Below are positions 8,123 to 15,863 of a stretch of DNA of 25,252 nucleotides, piece by piece. This DNA comes from Lachnospiraceae bacterium (GTDB lineage Bacteria > Bacillota_A > Clostridia > Lachnospirales > Lachnospiraceae). The stretch is taken from the NCBI GenBank assembly GCA_017634255.1, contig JAGBNT010000027.1:1-25252 (forward strand), in the 5' to 3' direction. The position numbers and the translations under genes are program-made. Within the stretch, counting starts at the first letter, position 1. Every line of letters starts with the position of its first letter. The notes beneath the pieces are model-generated. The model searched no databases, had not been told where the DNA came from, and saw nothing but the letters and a program-made list of their open reading frames with translations.

Positions 8123-8170
8123 GCTTTTTATAGTGAACGACAAAAATAATTTGTCGTTCACTATAAAGCC
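8122..8170 (+). terminator. Strong hairpin at the cinA stop, likely terminator
   Basis: Bases 8127-8144 pair with 8150-8167 over 18 perfect base pairs around loop AATAA, and GGC 8122-8124 can extend the stem with GCC 8168-8170 across a two-T bulge. It starts on the last base of the cinA stop. No T tract follows, so termination may be by stem strength or the hairpin may act in RNA stability. It is also the left end of the repeat element 8128-8274. Confidence 0.5.
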
Positions 8171-8274
8171 TCCGGCGGATGCGCACGGATTTTGTAAGGA
8201 AATATGCCGCTAAAAGCGGCCAAAATCCGGCGCAGTAAACGCCAAAGTAAAAAGAACTTTGTCGTTTACTATAA
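8128..8274. repeat. Palindrome-rich intergenic element 2 (same architecture as 274-418)
   Basis: Arm A, TTATAGTGAACGACAAA (8128-8144), pairs perfectly with 8150-8166. A third copy, TTTGTCGTTTACTATAA (8258-8274), pairs with the same arm over 17 contiguous positions with one G-U. A central stem-loop lies between: 8180-8184 with 8230-8234 and 8186-8194 with 8221-8229, enclosing GCCGC 8206-8210 with GCGGC 8216-8220 around loop TAAAA. Length is 147 bases against 145 for the first element, yet the sequences are different. No transposase gene and no exact target-site duplication were seen. Candidates are a non-autonomous mobile element or a structured RNA. Confidence 0.6.
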
Positions 8275-8290
8275 CAGACACTAAAAAGTA

Positions 8291-8336
8291 TGCGCATTTA
8301 TCCGCAAAGGAAATATTTAGCCTGCGGGTTGGCGCA
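8291..8336 (+). promoter_or_regulatory. Interrupted stem-loop in the leader of the thiolase gene
   Basis: TGCGC (8291-8295) can pair with GCGCA (8332-8336) and CCGCA (8302-8306) with TGCGG (8323-8327), leaving a loop that contains AAATATTT (8311-8318). The structure ends 14 bases before the ribosome site AAGGAGG (8349-8355). It could influence thiolase translation or mRNA stability, but the stems are short and this is tentative. I saw no clear promoter between element 2 and the gene. Confidence 0.3.
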
Positions 8337-8362
8337 ATAAAAAAATTTAAGGAGGAAATGAA

Positions 8363-9547
8363 ATGGCAAGAAAGGTTGTACTGGCGGGAGCGTGCAGAAC
8401 CGCGATCGGAACTATGGGAGGTGCACTGTCAAGCGTGCCGGTAGCTGAGCTTGGAACTATCGTTATCAAGGAGGCGCTGAAGCGCTCGGGAGTTAAGCCG
8501 GAGCAGGTGGACGAGGTTTATATGGGCTGCGTTATCCAGGCAGGACAGGGACAGAATGTTGCCCGTCAGGCGGCAGTTAATGCAGGTATTCCCGTTGAAG
8601 CACCGGCAACTACTGTAAACGTATTGTGCGGCTCGGGACTCCACTGTGTAAATCTGGCAGCTAAGCTTATTTCCATGGGAGACGCGGATATTATAGTAGC
8701 CGGCGGTATGGAGAGCATGTCAAGGGCTCCATTTGCCCTGCAGGATGCCAGATTTGGCTATCGTATGGGAAACAACACCTTATACGATACGATGATAAAG
8801 GATGCCCTTACGGACGCTTTCGGCGGCTATCATATGGGAATGACGGCTGAGAATATCTGTGAGGACTGGCATCTTACACGTGAGCAGCTCGATGAGTTTG
8901 CCGCTGCGAGCCAGCAGAAGGCTGTTAAGGCTATAAAGGACGGCAAGTTTAAGGAAGAGATAGTTCCTGTAGAGGTTAAGAAAAAGAAGGAGACAGTAAT
9001 AGTAGATACTGATGAGGGTCCCCGTGAGGGAGTTACGCCGGAGAGCATAGCCAAGCTTAAGCCCGCTTTCAAGAAGGACGGCGGAATGGTGACTGCTGCC
9101 AATTCATCCGGTATAAACGACGGTGCTGCTGCCATCATCGTTATGAGCGAGGAGAAGGCAAAGGAGCTGGGAGTTAAGCCGATGGCTACATGGATTGCAG
9201 GTGAGCTTGCAGGAGTAGAGCCCCGCATAATGGGTATCGGACCTGTTGCAGCTACAAAGAAGGTTATGGCAAAGACGGGAATGAGCATCGGAGATTTCGA
9301 TCTTATTGAGGCTAATGAGGCATTTGCAGCACAGTCTGTTGCCGTTCAGCATGACCTTGGATTCGATTCAGCCATACTTAACGTAAACGGAGGCGCGATA
9401 GCTCTTGGACACCCGGTTGGCTGCTCGGGCTGCCGTATCCTTGTAACTCTTCTTTATGAGATGCAAAGAAGGGATGCAAAGACGGGACTTGCGACCCTGT
9501 GTGTAGGCGGAGGTATGGGCTGCGCCGCTGTTGTAAAGAGAGATTGA
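8363..9547 (+). CDS. thlA: Acetyl-CoA C-acetyltransferase (thiolase)
   Basis: This 394-residue enzyme condenses two acetyl-CoA to acetoacetyl-CoA, the first carbon-chain step of butyrate formation in Clostridia. The catalytic residues are all present: C89 in [13 protein letters not shown]350 in [10 protein letters not shown] and C380 in [10 protein letters not shown]. Length and the start [16 protein letters not shown] match biosynthetic thiolases. A near-perfect ribosome site AAGGAGG sits 7 bases before the ATG, pointing to high expression. The other butyrate genes (hbd, crt, bcd, etfAB) are not in the window. It is isolated by the palindromic element upstream and a hairpin terminator downstream, so it is probably its own transcription unit. 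Confidence 0.93.
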   Translation: MARKVVLAGACRTAIGTMGGALSSVPVAELGTIVIKEALKRSGVKPEQVDEVYMGCVIQAGQGQNVARQAAVNAGIPVEAPATTVNVLCGSGLHCVNLAAKLISMGDADIIVAGGMESMSRAPFALQDARFGYRMGNNTLYDTMIKDALTDAFGGYHMGMTAENICEDWHLTREQLDEFAAASQQKAVKAIKDGKFKEEIVPVEVKKKKETVIVDTDEGPREGVTPESIAKLKPAFKKDGGMVTAANSSGINDGAAAIIVMSEEKAKELGVKPMATWIAGELAGVEPRIMGIGPVAATKKVMAKTGMSIGDFDLIEANEAFAAQSVAVQHDLGFDSAILNVNGGAIALGHPVGCSGCRILVTLLYEMQRRDAKTGLATLCVGGGMGCAAVVKRD

Positions 9548-9580
9548 GCTGAAAGCTCACGAAATTGAATGACTATAAAG

Positions 9581-9617
9581 GGGCAGGGAACGATTGCATC
9601 TTCCCTGCCCGATTTAT
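9581..9617 (+). terminator. Hairpin terminator after the thiolase gene
   Basis: GGGCAGGGAA (9581-9590) pairs perfectly with TTCCCTGCCC (9601-9610) around a 10-base loop, followed by the T-containing stretch GATTTAT. A smaller hairpin, TGAGCT 9545-9550 with AGCTCA 9554-9559, begins at the stop codon itself. The T run is short, but stem strength and position favour termination. Confidence 0.65.
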
Positions 9618-9625
9618 GTTATAAT
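9594..9625 (+). promoter_or_regulatory. Candidate promoter for murE (extended -10)
   Basis: TGTTATAAT at 9617-9625 is a perfect TATAAT (9620-9625) with an upstream TGn, that is, an extended -10 element. The best -35, TTGCAT at 9594-9599, lies 20 bases upstream, longer than ideal, and overlaps the terminator loop. Extended -10 promoters can work without a good -35. The predicted start, about 35 bases before the murE GTG, fits. Confidence 0.5.
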
Positions 9626-9665
9626 AAAAAAAATTTTTGGTAAAAGCATATAAGGGGGGAGAAAA

Positions 9666-11144
9666 GTGATAGCTTTAAAGGAGTTGCTGAAGAAAACAGA
9701 ATATACCATCGACAGGGGAAAGGTCGATAAGAATATTACAAGGGTGATAAACGACTCCAGAAAGATAGAGGAGGGGTGCTTGTTTATCTGCATAAAGGGG
9801 AGCAATTTTGACGGTCACGATGCCGTGAAGGAGGCTGCTTTAAAGTCAGCAGCCGCAGTGCTCGTTGAAAGGGAAGTGGAAGTTCCCGAAGAGACGGATA
9901 TAACCGTTGTAAGGGTTTCTGATACACGCTATGCAATGGCGTTTGTATCAGCTGCCTATTTCGGATATCCGGCGGAGAAGCTAACTACGATAGGAGTTAC
10001 AGGAACTAAGGGGAAGACCACCACCACCTACCTTATTAAGTCCATATTGGAGGCTGCGGGGAGAAAGGTGGGACTTATAGGCACAATAGAGACGATAATC
10101 GGAGATGAGCATTTTCCGAATGCCAACACCACGCCGGAATCCTTTAGCCTTCAAAAGTATTTTTCACAGATGGTAGAAGCCGGTCTGGATACGGTCGTAA
10201 TGGAGGTTTCATCGCAGGCGCTGATGATGCACCGGTCCCAGGGCTTCATTTTTGACTATGGTATATTTACGAATATTTCGCCGGATCATATCGGACCCAA
10301 TGAACACAAGGATTTTGAGGAGTACCTTCACTGCAAGAGCCTTCTTTTTAAGCAGTGTAAAACAGGTATAGTAAACGGAGACGATGAGCATGCCGGAGAG
10401 GTGCTTAAAGGCGCAGACTGCGAAGTTATAAAATACGGTCTGGGAAGAGACAACGACCTTTATGCCGGGAATATTGAGCTTTTAAGAGAGGGGGCTCTGC
10501 TTGGAGTAGCTTTCAGGGCGAAGGGCAGAGTTGAGGGAGAGTATAAAATAGCGATGCCGGGTAAGTTCAGCGTCTATAACGCGCTGTGCACGATAGCTCT
10601 TTGCAGCTGCTTTAAGGTCGAGGATGAAGATATCAGAAACGCCCTTTTGAAAGCGCATGTTAAGGGGCGGATGGAGAGGATACATGTTTCGGACAGGTTT
10701 TCGCTCTTTATAGATTATGCTCATAATGCCATGGCTCTTGAGAGCCTGCTTGTTTCCCTAAAGGAATACAGACCGGAGAGGATAGTCTGTCTTTTTGGAT
10801 GCGGCGGAAACCGTTCACGCGCCAGACGATTTGAAATGGGAGAGGTTTCGGGCAGACTGGCGGACTTTACGATCATAACATCGGACAATCCAAGGGATGA
10901 GGAACCCATGGACATAATCGCAGATATAGTTACGGGAATAGAGAAGACAAAGGGAAAATATATCGAGATACCCGACAGAAAAGAGGCTATAAGGTATGCG
11001 ATAAAGAATGGAAAGGATGGGGATGTTATAATCCTGGCGGGAAAAGGTCATGAGGACTATCAGGAAATCCACGGGGTAAAACATCCTATGGATGAGAGGG
11101 TTTTGATAGCCGATATCCTCAGGGAAGAGGGGATGAATGTCTGA
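9666..11144 (+). CDS. murE: UDP-N-acetylmuramoyl-L-alanyl-D-glutamate--2,6-diaminopimelate ligase
   Basis: This 492-residue cytoplasmic ligase adds the third residue of the peptidoglycan stem peptide. Visible are the ATP-binding loop TGTKGKT (112-118), the UDP-MurNAc site NTTPESF, the likely carbamylated lysine K224 in HCKSLLF, and DNPR at 407-410. DNPR is the motif that marks meso-diaminopimelate rather than lysine as substrate, so the cell wall is probably DAP type. The start is GTG with a GGGGGGAG ribosome site; the upstream extended -10 gives it its own promoter. It stands alone here, away from the usual division and cell wall cluster, with thiolase before it and an AT-rich gap after it. 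Confidence 0.93.
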   Translation: MIALKELLKKTEYTIDRGKVDKNITRVINDSRKIEEGCLFICIKGSNFDGHDAVKEAALKSAAAVLVEREVEVPEETDITVVRVSDTRYAMAFVSAAYFGYPAEKLTTIGVTGTKGKTTTTYLIKSILEAAGRKVGLIGTIETIIGDEHFPNANTTPESFSLQKYFSQMVEAGLDTVVMEVSSQALMMHRSQGFIFDYGIFTNISPDHIGPNEHKDFEEYLHCKSLLFKQCKTGIVNGDDEHAGEVLKGADCEVIKYGLGRDNDLYAGNIELLREGALLGVAFRAKGRVEGEYKIAMPGKFSVYNALCTIALCSCFKVEDEDIRNALLKAHVKGRMERIHVSDRFSLFIDYAHNAMALESLLVSLKEYRPERIVCLFGCGGNRSRARRFEMGEVSGRLADFTIITSDNPRDEEPMDIIADIVTGIEKTKGKYIEIPDRKEAIRYAIKNGKDGDVIILAGKGHEDYQEIHGVKHPMDERVLIADILREEGMNV

Positions 11145-11445
11145 CTCAAGCCTGCGGGACCATTCAGTGGTGTGAATTTTTGAATTGATTGATATAATTT
11201 AATATCTACATATTGGTGCAAAAATAAAATAACACCGCAAATTAGCGCATTTTAGCTAAAAAATAAAATTATTTTGCAAGAATAACATAGAGAATTGCAA
11301 GATAAATTTCAGAAATTATTTTATCATTTTGCTATAAAATAATTTGCGTTTTTTAAAAATTTAATTAAAAAAATAAAATTCTTATAAATGCAAATTCTAC
11401 TGACATGAGAGTCGGATTTTAAAAAAGGTATAAATATCGCCTGTA
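11145..11445. other. AT-rich intergenic region between murE and priA
   Basis: No gene is seen in these 301 bases. Bases 11161-11400 are about 20% GC by hand count, far below the neighbours. There are several A/T palindromes: 11260-11266 with 11269-11275, and 11313-11324 with 11334-11345 around a 9-base loop, the latter followed by a T run at 11348-11354, which may end the murE transcript. A GGTG/CACC stem (11215-11218 with 11233-11236) and two TTGCAAGA-type direct repeats are also present. A TATAAT occurs at 11193-11198 but has no convincing -35. Promoter function for priA is likely from position, not from clear motifs. Confidence 0.6.
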
Positions 11446-13662
11446 ATGAAATATGCTGATATAATCATTGAAATTTCATCGGAAAAACTGGATAAACCTT
11501 TTCAGTACAGGATACCCCCAGAGCTGGATCAGAAAATAGTTCCGGGGGCTTATTGCTGTGTACCCTTTGGAAAGGGAGACAGGCTTATCAAGGGCTATGT
11601 CGTTGAAATAACGGATAAGCCCAAGCTGAACGAGGACAAGATAAAGGATATAGACTCCCTTGCCGTGGTGGACGAGAATAATCGCGCCTACGACGAGCTT
11701 ATAAGGCTAGCGGTGTGGATGAAGCGAAACTACGGCGGTACGCTGATACAGTCATTAAAAACTGTGCTTCCCGTAAGGGCGAGCATAAAGCGAAAGGTCC
11801 GGCGGACTGTTTATCTTAACGTGCCGGAGAGTGAGGCTGCCGGAGTGCATGCCAAGATGCTGGTAAGACACCAGGTTGCGAGGGCAAGGGTCCTGGCTGC
11901 CCTTATGGATGAGGACGGAGCGGACGTCTCGCTCATTACGGACAAGCTCCATACTTCGGCAGCAGTTATAACCGCTTTGGAAAAGCTGGGACTTGTAAGG
12001 GTTGTTTCGGATGAAAGCTACAGAAAACCGGATCTCTATGCAGCCGCCGAGGGCAGGAGGGTGGCTCTTAACGCTGAACAGGAGAGGGTGACGCAGGAAT
12101 TTATCGCAGACTACGACAATAGGATAAGGAAGACCTATCTGCTCCATGGGGTGACGGGCTCCGGGAAAACTGAGGTTTATATGGAACTTATAGCCCATGT
12201 TATAGCCTCCGGCAAACAGGCGATAATGCTGATACCGGAAATATCCCTTACGTTCCAGACAGTAATGCGCTTTGTTAAGCGCTTTGGTGACAGGGTTTCC
12301 TATATGCATTCCAGACTCTCGGCAGGAGAGCGCTACGACCAGTGGGAGAGGGCTGCAAAGGGTCTGATAGATATTATGATAGGGCCTCGTTCAGCCCTTT
12401 TTACCCCTTTTTCGAATATAGGGATAATAATTATCGATGAAGAACACGAGAGCAGCTATAAGGCGGAAAATATGCCGCGCTACCATTCCCGGGAAACGGC
12501 TATCGAGAGGGCGCGTCTTACGGGAGCCTCCGTTGTGCTGGGCTCTGCGACCCCCTCTGTGGACGCCTATTTTCGTGCACAGCGCGGAGAATACAGCCTG
12601 TGGGAGCTTAGTGAAAGGGCAAAGGGAGCCTCGCTTCCTAAGGTTCATACAGTGGATATGAGGCAGGAGCTCTTAAGCGGGAACAGGACAATGTTTTCCA
12701 ATAAGCTGTCGCAGCTTATGGAGAGAGCCCTGTCCAGACATGAACAGATAATGCTGTTTATAAACCGCAGGGGCTATGCCGGCTTTGTAAGCTGCAGGGC
12801 ATGCGGATATGTGTTTAAGTGCCCCCACTGCGACGTGTCCCTTAGCTATCACAGGAGCGGCATGCTTAAATGCCATTATTGCGGATATGAAACACATGTT
12901 ACTAAAACCTGTCCCAAGTGCCATTCAAAGTATGTTGGAGGCATGAAAGCCGGTACACAGCGTATAGAGGCTGAGCTTAAGCTTAAATATCCGGGGGCGG
13001 GGATATTGAGGATGGACGCGGACACTACGGCAAAAAAGAATGATTACGAGAAGATATTAAAGGATTTTGCCGATGAAAAGGCGGATATACTTATAGGCAC
13101 CCAGATGATAGTAAAGGGTCATGATTTTCCCAGGGTCACCCTGGTAGGCATACTAGCGGCGGATATGTCGCTTTACGCCCTTAACTACAGGGCGGCGGAG
13201 AGAACCTTTTCGCTGCTGACGCAGGCTGCGGGCAGGGCAGGAAGAGACGCCAGCAGGGGCGAGGTGGTGATACAGACCTATTCTCCGGATAATTATTCGG
13301 TTGCCAGTGCGGCTCAGCAGGATTATAATAGCTTCTATCGGCAGGAGATATCCTACAGGAAGCTTATGGGATATCCTCCGGCAGCGCATATGCTCAAGGT
13401 GCTGGCAGAGAGCCCGGATCAGGAATACTGCAATAAAATAGCAAGTGATATTGCCAACCTTGCCAGACAGGACAGTGAGGCTCAGACTGTAGGACCTTCA
13501 GAGGATACGATCGCAAAGCTCAATGATATATACCGGTTCGCTGTCTATATAAAAAGTGAAGACTACGGGGTCCTGACCCGTATAAAGGACAGGATCGAAG
13601 AGGAACGGATGCTGAGCGCGGATTCGCGCTCCAGGGTGCAGTTTGATTTCGATCCGCTGTAA
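11446..13662 (+). CDS. priA: Primosomal replication restart helicase PriA (protein N')
   Basis: The 738-residue 3'-to-5' helicase restarts stalled replication forks and loads the replicative helicase through DnaD/DnaB or DnaT-type partners. The N-terminal 3'-DNA-binding domain (about 1-105, start MKYADIIIEISSEKLDKPFQY), Walker A GVTGSGKT (235-242), Walker B DEEH (331-334), GSATPS, and the zinc-binding insertion with cysteines 450, 453, 459, 462, 476, 479, 489 and 492 are all intact, as is TQMIVKGHDFPRVTLVG. The ATG is fixed by the family start, although its ribosome site is poor (AAAGG about 17 bases upstream), which suggests low translation. It heads the priA-def-fmt block common in Firmicutes. 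Confidence 0.95.
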   Translation: MKYADIIIEISSEKLDKPFQYRIPPELDQKIVPGAYCCVPFGKGDRLIKGYVVEITDKPKLNEDKIKDIDSLAVVDENNRAYDELIRLAVWMKRNYGGTLIQSLKTVLPVRASIKRKVRRTVYLNVPESEAAGVHAKMLVRHQVARARVLAALMDEDGADVSLITDKLHTSAAVITALEKLGLVRVVSDESYRKPDLYAAAEGRRVALNAEQERVTQEFIADYDNRIRKTYLLHGVTGSGKTEVYMELIAHVIASGKQAIMLIPEISLTFQTVMRFVKRFGDRVSYMHSRLSAGERYDQWERAAKGLIDIMIGPRSALFTPFSNIGIIIIDEEHESSYKAENMPRYHSRETAIERARLTGASVVLGSATPSVDAYFRAQRGEYSLWELSERAKGASLPKVHTVDMRQELLSGNRTMFSNKLSQLMERALSRHEQIMLFINRRGYAGFVSCRACGYVFKCPHCDVSLSYHRSGMLKCHYCGYETHVTKTCPKCHSKYVGGMKAGTQRIEAELKLKYPGAGILRMDADTTAKKNDYEKILKDFADEKADILIGTQMIVKGHDFPRVTLVGILAADMSLYALNYRAAERTFSLLTQAAGRAGRDASRGEVVIQTYSPDNYSVASAAQQDYNSFYRQEISYRKLMGYPPAAHMLKVLAESPDQEYCNKIASDIANLARQDSEAQTVGPSEDTIAKLNDIYRFAVYIKSEDYGVLTRIKDRIEEERMLSADSRSRVQFDFDPL

Positions 13663-13717
13663 GAAGGCTTAAGGGAACCGGAATATATTGCTTATAGAAT
13701 AACTAAGGGGAAGAAAG

Positions 13718-14197
13718 ATGGCACTAAGGAAGATAAGAGTTATTGGAGATGAGATCCTTGCAAAGAAGAGCAAGGAGGTAACGCAGATGACGCCGAAGGT
13801 AAGGGAGCTTATAGATGATATGTTCGATACTTTATATGATGCTGACGGCGTGGGGCTGGCAGCGGTCCAGGTAGGGGTCCTGAAAAGGATAATAGTAATA
13901 GACCTGGGCGAGGATGAGCCGGTCGTACTGATAAATCCTAAGATAGTGGAAAAGAGCGGAGAACAGACAGGAAATGAGGGATGCCTGTCGGTTCCGGGAA
14001 AAACCGGTGTGGTTACCAGACCTAACTACGTAAAGGTAGTTTATCTTGACGAGAATATGCAGCCTCAGGAAAGAGAGGGTACAGAGCTGTTTGCAAGGGC
14101 TGTGTGCCACGAGGTGGACCATCTTGAGGGCGAGATATATGTGGATAAGGTAGAGGGTGAGCTTATGGATATTAAGAACGAGGAAGATAATAAATAA
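13718..14197 (+). CDS. def: Peptide deformylase
   Basis: This 159-residue metalloenzyme removes the formyl group from the N-terminal methionine of new proteins. The three motifs are visible: GVGLAAVQVG (44-53), EGCLSVP (87-93, metal ligand C89) and HEVDH (131-135, two histidine ligands and the catalytic glutamate). In motif 1 the usual alanine-proline pair is alanine-valine, a tolerated variant. AGGGGAAG precedes the ATG. It overlaps fmt by one base (TAATG). Pairing with fmt is functional, since Fmt adds the formyl group that Def removes. Confidence 0.94.
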   Translation: MALRKIRVIGDEILAKKSKEVTQMTPKVRELIDDMFDTLYDADGVGLAAVQVGVLKRIIVIDLGEDEPVVLINPKIVEKSGEQTGNEGCLSVPGKTGVVTRPNYVKVVYLDENMQPQEREGTELFARAVCHEVDHLEGEIYVDKVEGELMDIKNEEDNK

Positions 14198-15129
14198 TGC
14201 ATGTTATATTTATGGGAACTCCAGATTTCGCAGCCAGGATCCTGGAGAAGCTCGCAGAGGAAAATACGGACATAGCTCTGGTTGTGACCCAGCCCGACAG
14301 GGTAAAGGGCAGGGGAAAGAGCGTTGCGATGTCAGATGTAAAGGAGACGGCTTTAAAATATTCAATTCCGGTATTTCAGCCCGAAAGGATACGGGAGCCG
14401 GAGGCGGTGCAGAAAATAAGGGAGATTAAGCCGGATATTATCGTGGTAGCCGCCTTTGGACAGATACTCCCGAAGGAGCTCTTAGAGATACCCGAATATG
14501 GATGCATAAATATGCATGCTTCCCTTTTGCCCAGATTTCGCGGGGCTTCTCCTATACAGCAGGCTATTATAGAGGGAGATAAAGTAACTGGCGTTACTGT
14601 TATGCAGATGAATGAAGGACTGGATACAGGAGATATCCTGTTTCAGGAGAAGATAGATATTGCAGACGACGAGACTGGAGGCAGTCTTTTTGAAAAGCTC
14701 AGCAATCTCGGAGCAGAGGCTGCCGTAAGGGCGCTAAGGGAGGCGGAGGCAGGCAGGCTAGTCGCCACACCTCAAAGTGAAGAGGGAGCTTCCTATGCAG
14801 GTCTTATTAAAAAGGAATACGGCAGGCTGGATTTTACCGGCTGTACCGCGGCTAGATGTGAGAGGCTGGTGCGGGCGCTAAATCCTTGGCCGAGTGCTTT
14901 TTCGTCTGTTAACGGTAAGCTTATTAAAATCTGGAAGAGCAGGGTGGGCCGTGAGGGGAGATTTAGCGCTCCCGGAACAGTTACACGGCTTGGGGCTTCA
15001 GACTTTGCCATTCAGTGCTCGGATGCGGAGCTTGTTATATCCGAGGTGCAGCTGGAGGGTAAGAAGAGAATGAGCGTACATGATTTTCTGCTCGGGTTTA
15101 GATTAAAGGAAGGGGATGTGTTCATCTGA
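14197..15129 (+). CDS. fmt: Methionyl-tRNA formyltransferase
   Basis: The 310-residue enzyme formylates the methionine on initiator tRNA using 10-formyltetrahydrofolate. The start MHVIFMGTPDFAARIL, the catalytic segment CINMHASLLPRFRGASPI (N105 and H107), and MNEGLDTGD with D143 match the family. The C-terminal OB-fold-like tRNA-binding domain runs from about residue 205 and includes RALNPWPSAF. It overlaps def by one base and the downstream protease gene by one base (TGATG), so the three are probably translationally coupled. Confidence 0.95.
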   Translation: MHVIFMGTPDFAARILEKLAEENTDIALVVTQPDRVKGRGKSVAMSDVKETALKYSIPVFQPERIREPEAVQKIREIKPDIIVVAAFGQILPKELLEIPEYGCINMHASLLPRFRGASPIQQAIIEGDKVTGVTVMQMNEGLDTGDILFQEKIDIADDETGGSLFEKLSNLGAEAAVRALREAEAGRLVATPQSEEGASYAGLIKKEYGRLDFTGCTAARCERLVRALNPWPSAFSSVNGKLIKIWKSRVGREGRFSAPGTVTRLGASDFAIQCSDAELVISEVQLEGKKRMSVHDFLLGFRLKEGDVFI

Positions 15130-15863
15130 TGTTTTACGGAATGGGTTACCCCGGTTATTACGGCTATTTTGACTGGACATATGTATTAGTACTCATAGGG
15201 GCGCTGCTTTCCATCGGAGCCAGTGCACATATAAATTCAGTATTCAGCAGGTATTCTGCGGTGCGGGGCTCACGAGAGATAACAGGAGCCCAGACGGCGG
15301 ATACACTGTTAAGGTACGCGGGTATTTACGGAGTCGGCATAAACCGCGTCAGAGGGTCGCTGACGGATAACTATAATCCAAGGCAGCAGTCAGTCAATCT
15401 TTCCGAGCCCATTTATGCCAGCACCTCTATTGCCGCGGTGAGCGTGGCAGCTCATGAATGTGGTCATGCCATGCAGCACAGCGAAAACTATTTTCCTCTT
15501 GCCATACGCTCGGCGCTGGTGCCCGCAGCGAATATCGGCTCCAGGATAGGTATTCCCATAATTCTGGTGGGCTTGTTTCTTTCCAGCGGCACTTTCGGGG
15601 ATAAGCTTGTGACCATCGGGATCTGGTGCTTCGCACTTTCTGTTTTGTTTCAGCTCGTGACGCTCCCCGTAGAATTTGACGCTTCCAGGAGGGCATTGGC
15701 AGCAATTAAGGAAAATTCCCTTTTGGACGAGAATGAATACTACGGGGCAAAAAAAGTCCTTACAGCTGCGGCACTGACTTATGTGGCATCCGCGGCGGCT
15801 TCCATACTTTCACTCTTAAGGCTGGTTATACTCTTCGGCGGAGGCAGAAACCGCCGTGACTAG
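15129..15863 (+). CDS. YugP-like membrane zinc metallopeptidase
   Basis: The 244-residue protein has the zinc motif HECGH at 109-113, a likely third ligand E182 in VEFDASRRAL, and membrane segments near 18-34, 140-152, 162-180 and 215-236. This matches the YugP/neutral zinc metallopeptidase family (Zn_peptidase_2), whose substrates are not established. The first 15 residues are rich in Gly and Tyr (MFYGMGYPGYYGY), common in the family. It sits between fmt and rsmB, as in many Firmicutes; overlaps on both sides suggest co-translation. The operon position hints at a general housekeeping role, but none is proven. Confidence 0.88.
   Translation: MFYGMGYPGYYGYFDWTYVLVLIGALLSIGASAHINSVFSRYSAVRGSREITGAQTADTLLRYAGIYGVGINRVRGSLTDNYNPRQQSVNLSEPIYASTSIAAVSVAAHECGHAMQHSENYFPLAIRSALVPAANIGSRIGIPIILVGLFLSSGTFGDKLVTIGIWCFALSVLFQLVTLPVEFDASRRALAAIKENSLLDENEYYGAKKVLTAAALTYVASAAASILSLLRLVILFGGGRNRRD

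Noticed and set aside
8259..8444. 61-codon + strand frame spanning the element end and thiolase start
   Set aside because: It overlaps the thiolase gene out of frame, lacks a ribosome site and begins inside the repeat arm.
11180..11198. Promoter with TTGAAT and TATAAT before priA
   Set aside because: The spacing between the two hexamers is only about 7 bases and no other -35 fits; only the -10-like sequence stands.
11145..11445. Replication origin or DnaA-box cluster in the AT-rich gap
   Set aside because: No TTATNCACA-like boxes were found and neither dnaA nor dnaN is adjacent; high AT content alone is not enough.
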